NCBI RefSeq assembly: GCF_023283985.1
Contig: NZ_JAKIKU010000001.1
Location: 248,001 to 312,000, forward strand
DNA: 64,000 bases
From: Shewanella electrodiphila
Lineage (GTDB): Bacteria; Pseudomonadota; Gammaproteobacteria; Enterobacterales; Shewanellaceae
Direction: 5' to 3'
This document shows positions 63,723 through 64,000 of this stretch, in pieces (within the stretch, counting starts at the first letter, position 1; every line of letters starts with the position of its first letter). The notes below the pieces were generated by a model that searched no databases, had not been told where the DNA came from, and worked only from the letters and a program-made list of their open reading frames with translations. The translations under genes and the position numbers were made by a program.

Positions 63723-64000
63723 TTAAAGTGCTTTTAAAGCAGCAAATGCTTTATCTGCAGCAACAAGGGTTAACTCAAGTTCTTCTTCACCGTGAGCCAT
63801 TGATAAGAAGCCTGCTTCATAAGCGCTTGGCGCTAAGTAAACACCTTCATCTAGCATTAAGTGGTAGAAGTGACGGAAGTGATCCATGTTGCACTGTGTT
63901 ACTTGGTCAAAACTGGTGATTGGGTTAGTGTCTTCAGTGAAGAAGAAACCGAACATGCCGCCCACTTGGTTAATGCTCAATGGGATACCGTGCTTATCAG
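63723..64000 (-). CDS. hemL: glutamate-1-semialdehyde 2,1-aminomutase, C-terminal part
   Basis: Only the last 92 or so residues are in the window; the frame is open to the edge. INQVGGMFGFFFTEDTNPIT and HFYHLMLDEGVYLAPSAYEAGFLSMAHGEEELELT match the end of HemL. The enzyme makes 5-aminolevulinate for haem, consistent with the cytochrome-rich genome. The PLP lysine lies outside the window. Confidence 0.93.
   Translation of the reverse strand, partial: DKHGIPLSINQVGGMFGFFFTEDTNPITSFDQVTQCNMDHFRHFYHLMLDEGVYLAPSAYEAGFLSMAHGEEELELTLVAADKAFAALKAL

Overview
The window looks like the chromosome of a Shewanella-type gammaproteobacterium. The support is the gene order rpsU-yqeY-dnaG-rpoD with divergent tsaD, a pentahaem nitrite reductase NrfA, a Braun-type lipoprotein, gspAB, and several families common in this group (DUF3634, DUF3833, DUF2878). 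Species assignment is inference. Base composition is moderately AT-rich by eye.

Layout. 1-12000: housekeeping and small stress genes (VOC protein, zinc-ribbon protein, thioredoxin-like redoxin, RhlE-type helicase, two divergent M24 peptidases, FKBP isomerase, a DUF418-YceI-DUF1294 operon, a hotdog protein). 12104-15818: a DUF368 lipid-carrier transporter, then YbgA-like protein and DNA photolyase. 16038-18709: NnrS and NrfA behind a promoter carrying an NsrR-like operator. 19125-25671: an eight-gene lipid-modification cluster (NTF2-like, SDR, FAD oxidoreductase, DUF1365, cyclopropane-fatty-acid-synthase-like methyltransferase, DUF2878, chalcone-isomerase-like, DUF3833). The photolyase operon and this cluster each have an upstream TGATCT-N16-CGTA element, as expected of a shared ECF (RpoE-ChrR type) photo-oxidative stress regulon. 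25874-28762: DUF3634, gabD, DUF599.

29101-48523 is a 19.4-kb genomic island bounded by a perfect 20-bp direct repeat that is the 3' end of a tRNA-Ile2(CAT) gene. It has a tyrosine recombinase at each end. Between them lie a CadC/ToxR-like membrane regulator with two exported proteins, a decayed IS4 transposase, an overlapping pair of unknown small genes, a 500-bp array of at least 13 small hairpins in front of a replication-relaxation-like protein, a lipoprotein gene flanked by 113-bp direct repeats, a TetR-controlled redoxin/AhpD-like operon, an AraC/SDR/EthD/DsbA/thioesterase cluster, an ISAs1 relic, and two small unknown genes. Left of the island are two decayed tandem copies of the same tRNA with its terminator.

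48509-64000: tRNA-Ile2, rpoD-dnaG-yqeY-rpsU, tsaD, plsY, folB-folK, uppP, an RlmA-like protein, lpp, cca, gspAB and the end of hemL.

A theme outside coding sequence is short (12-18 bp) imperfect tandem repeats; nine clusters lie in gene-to-gene gaps, one of them overlapping a stop codon.
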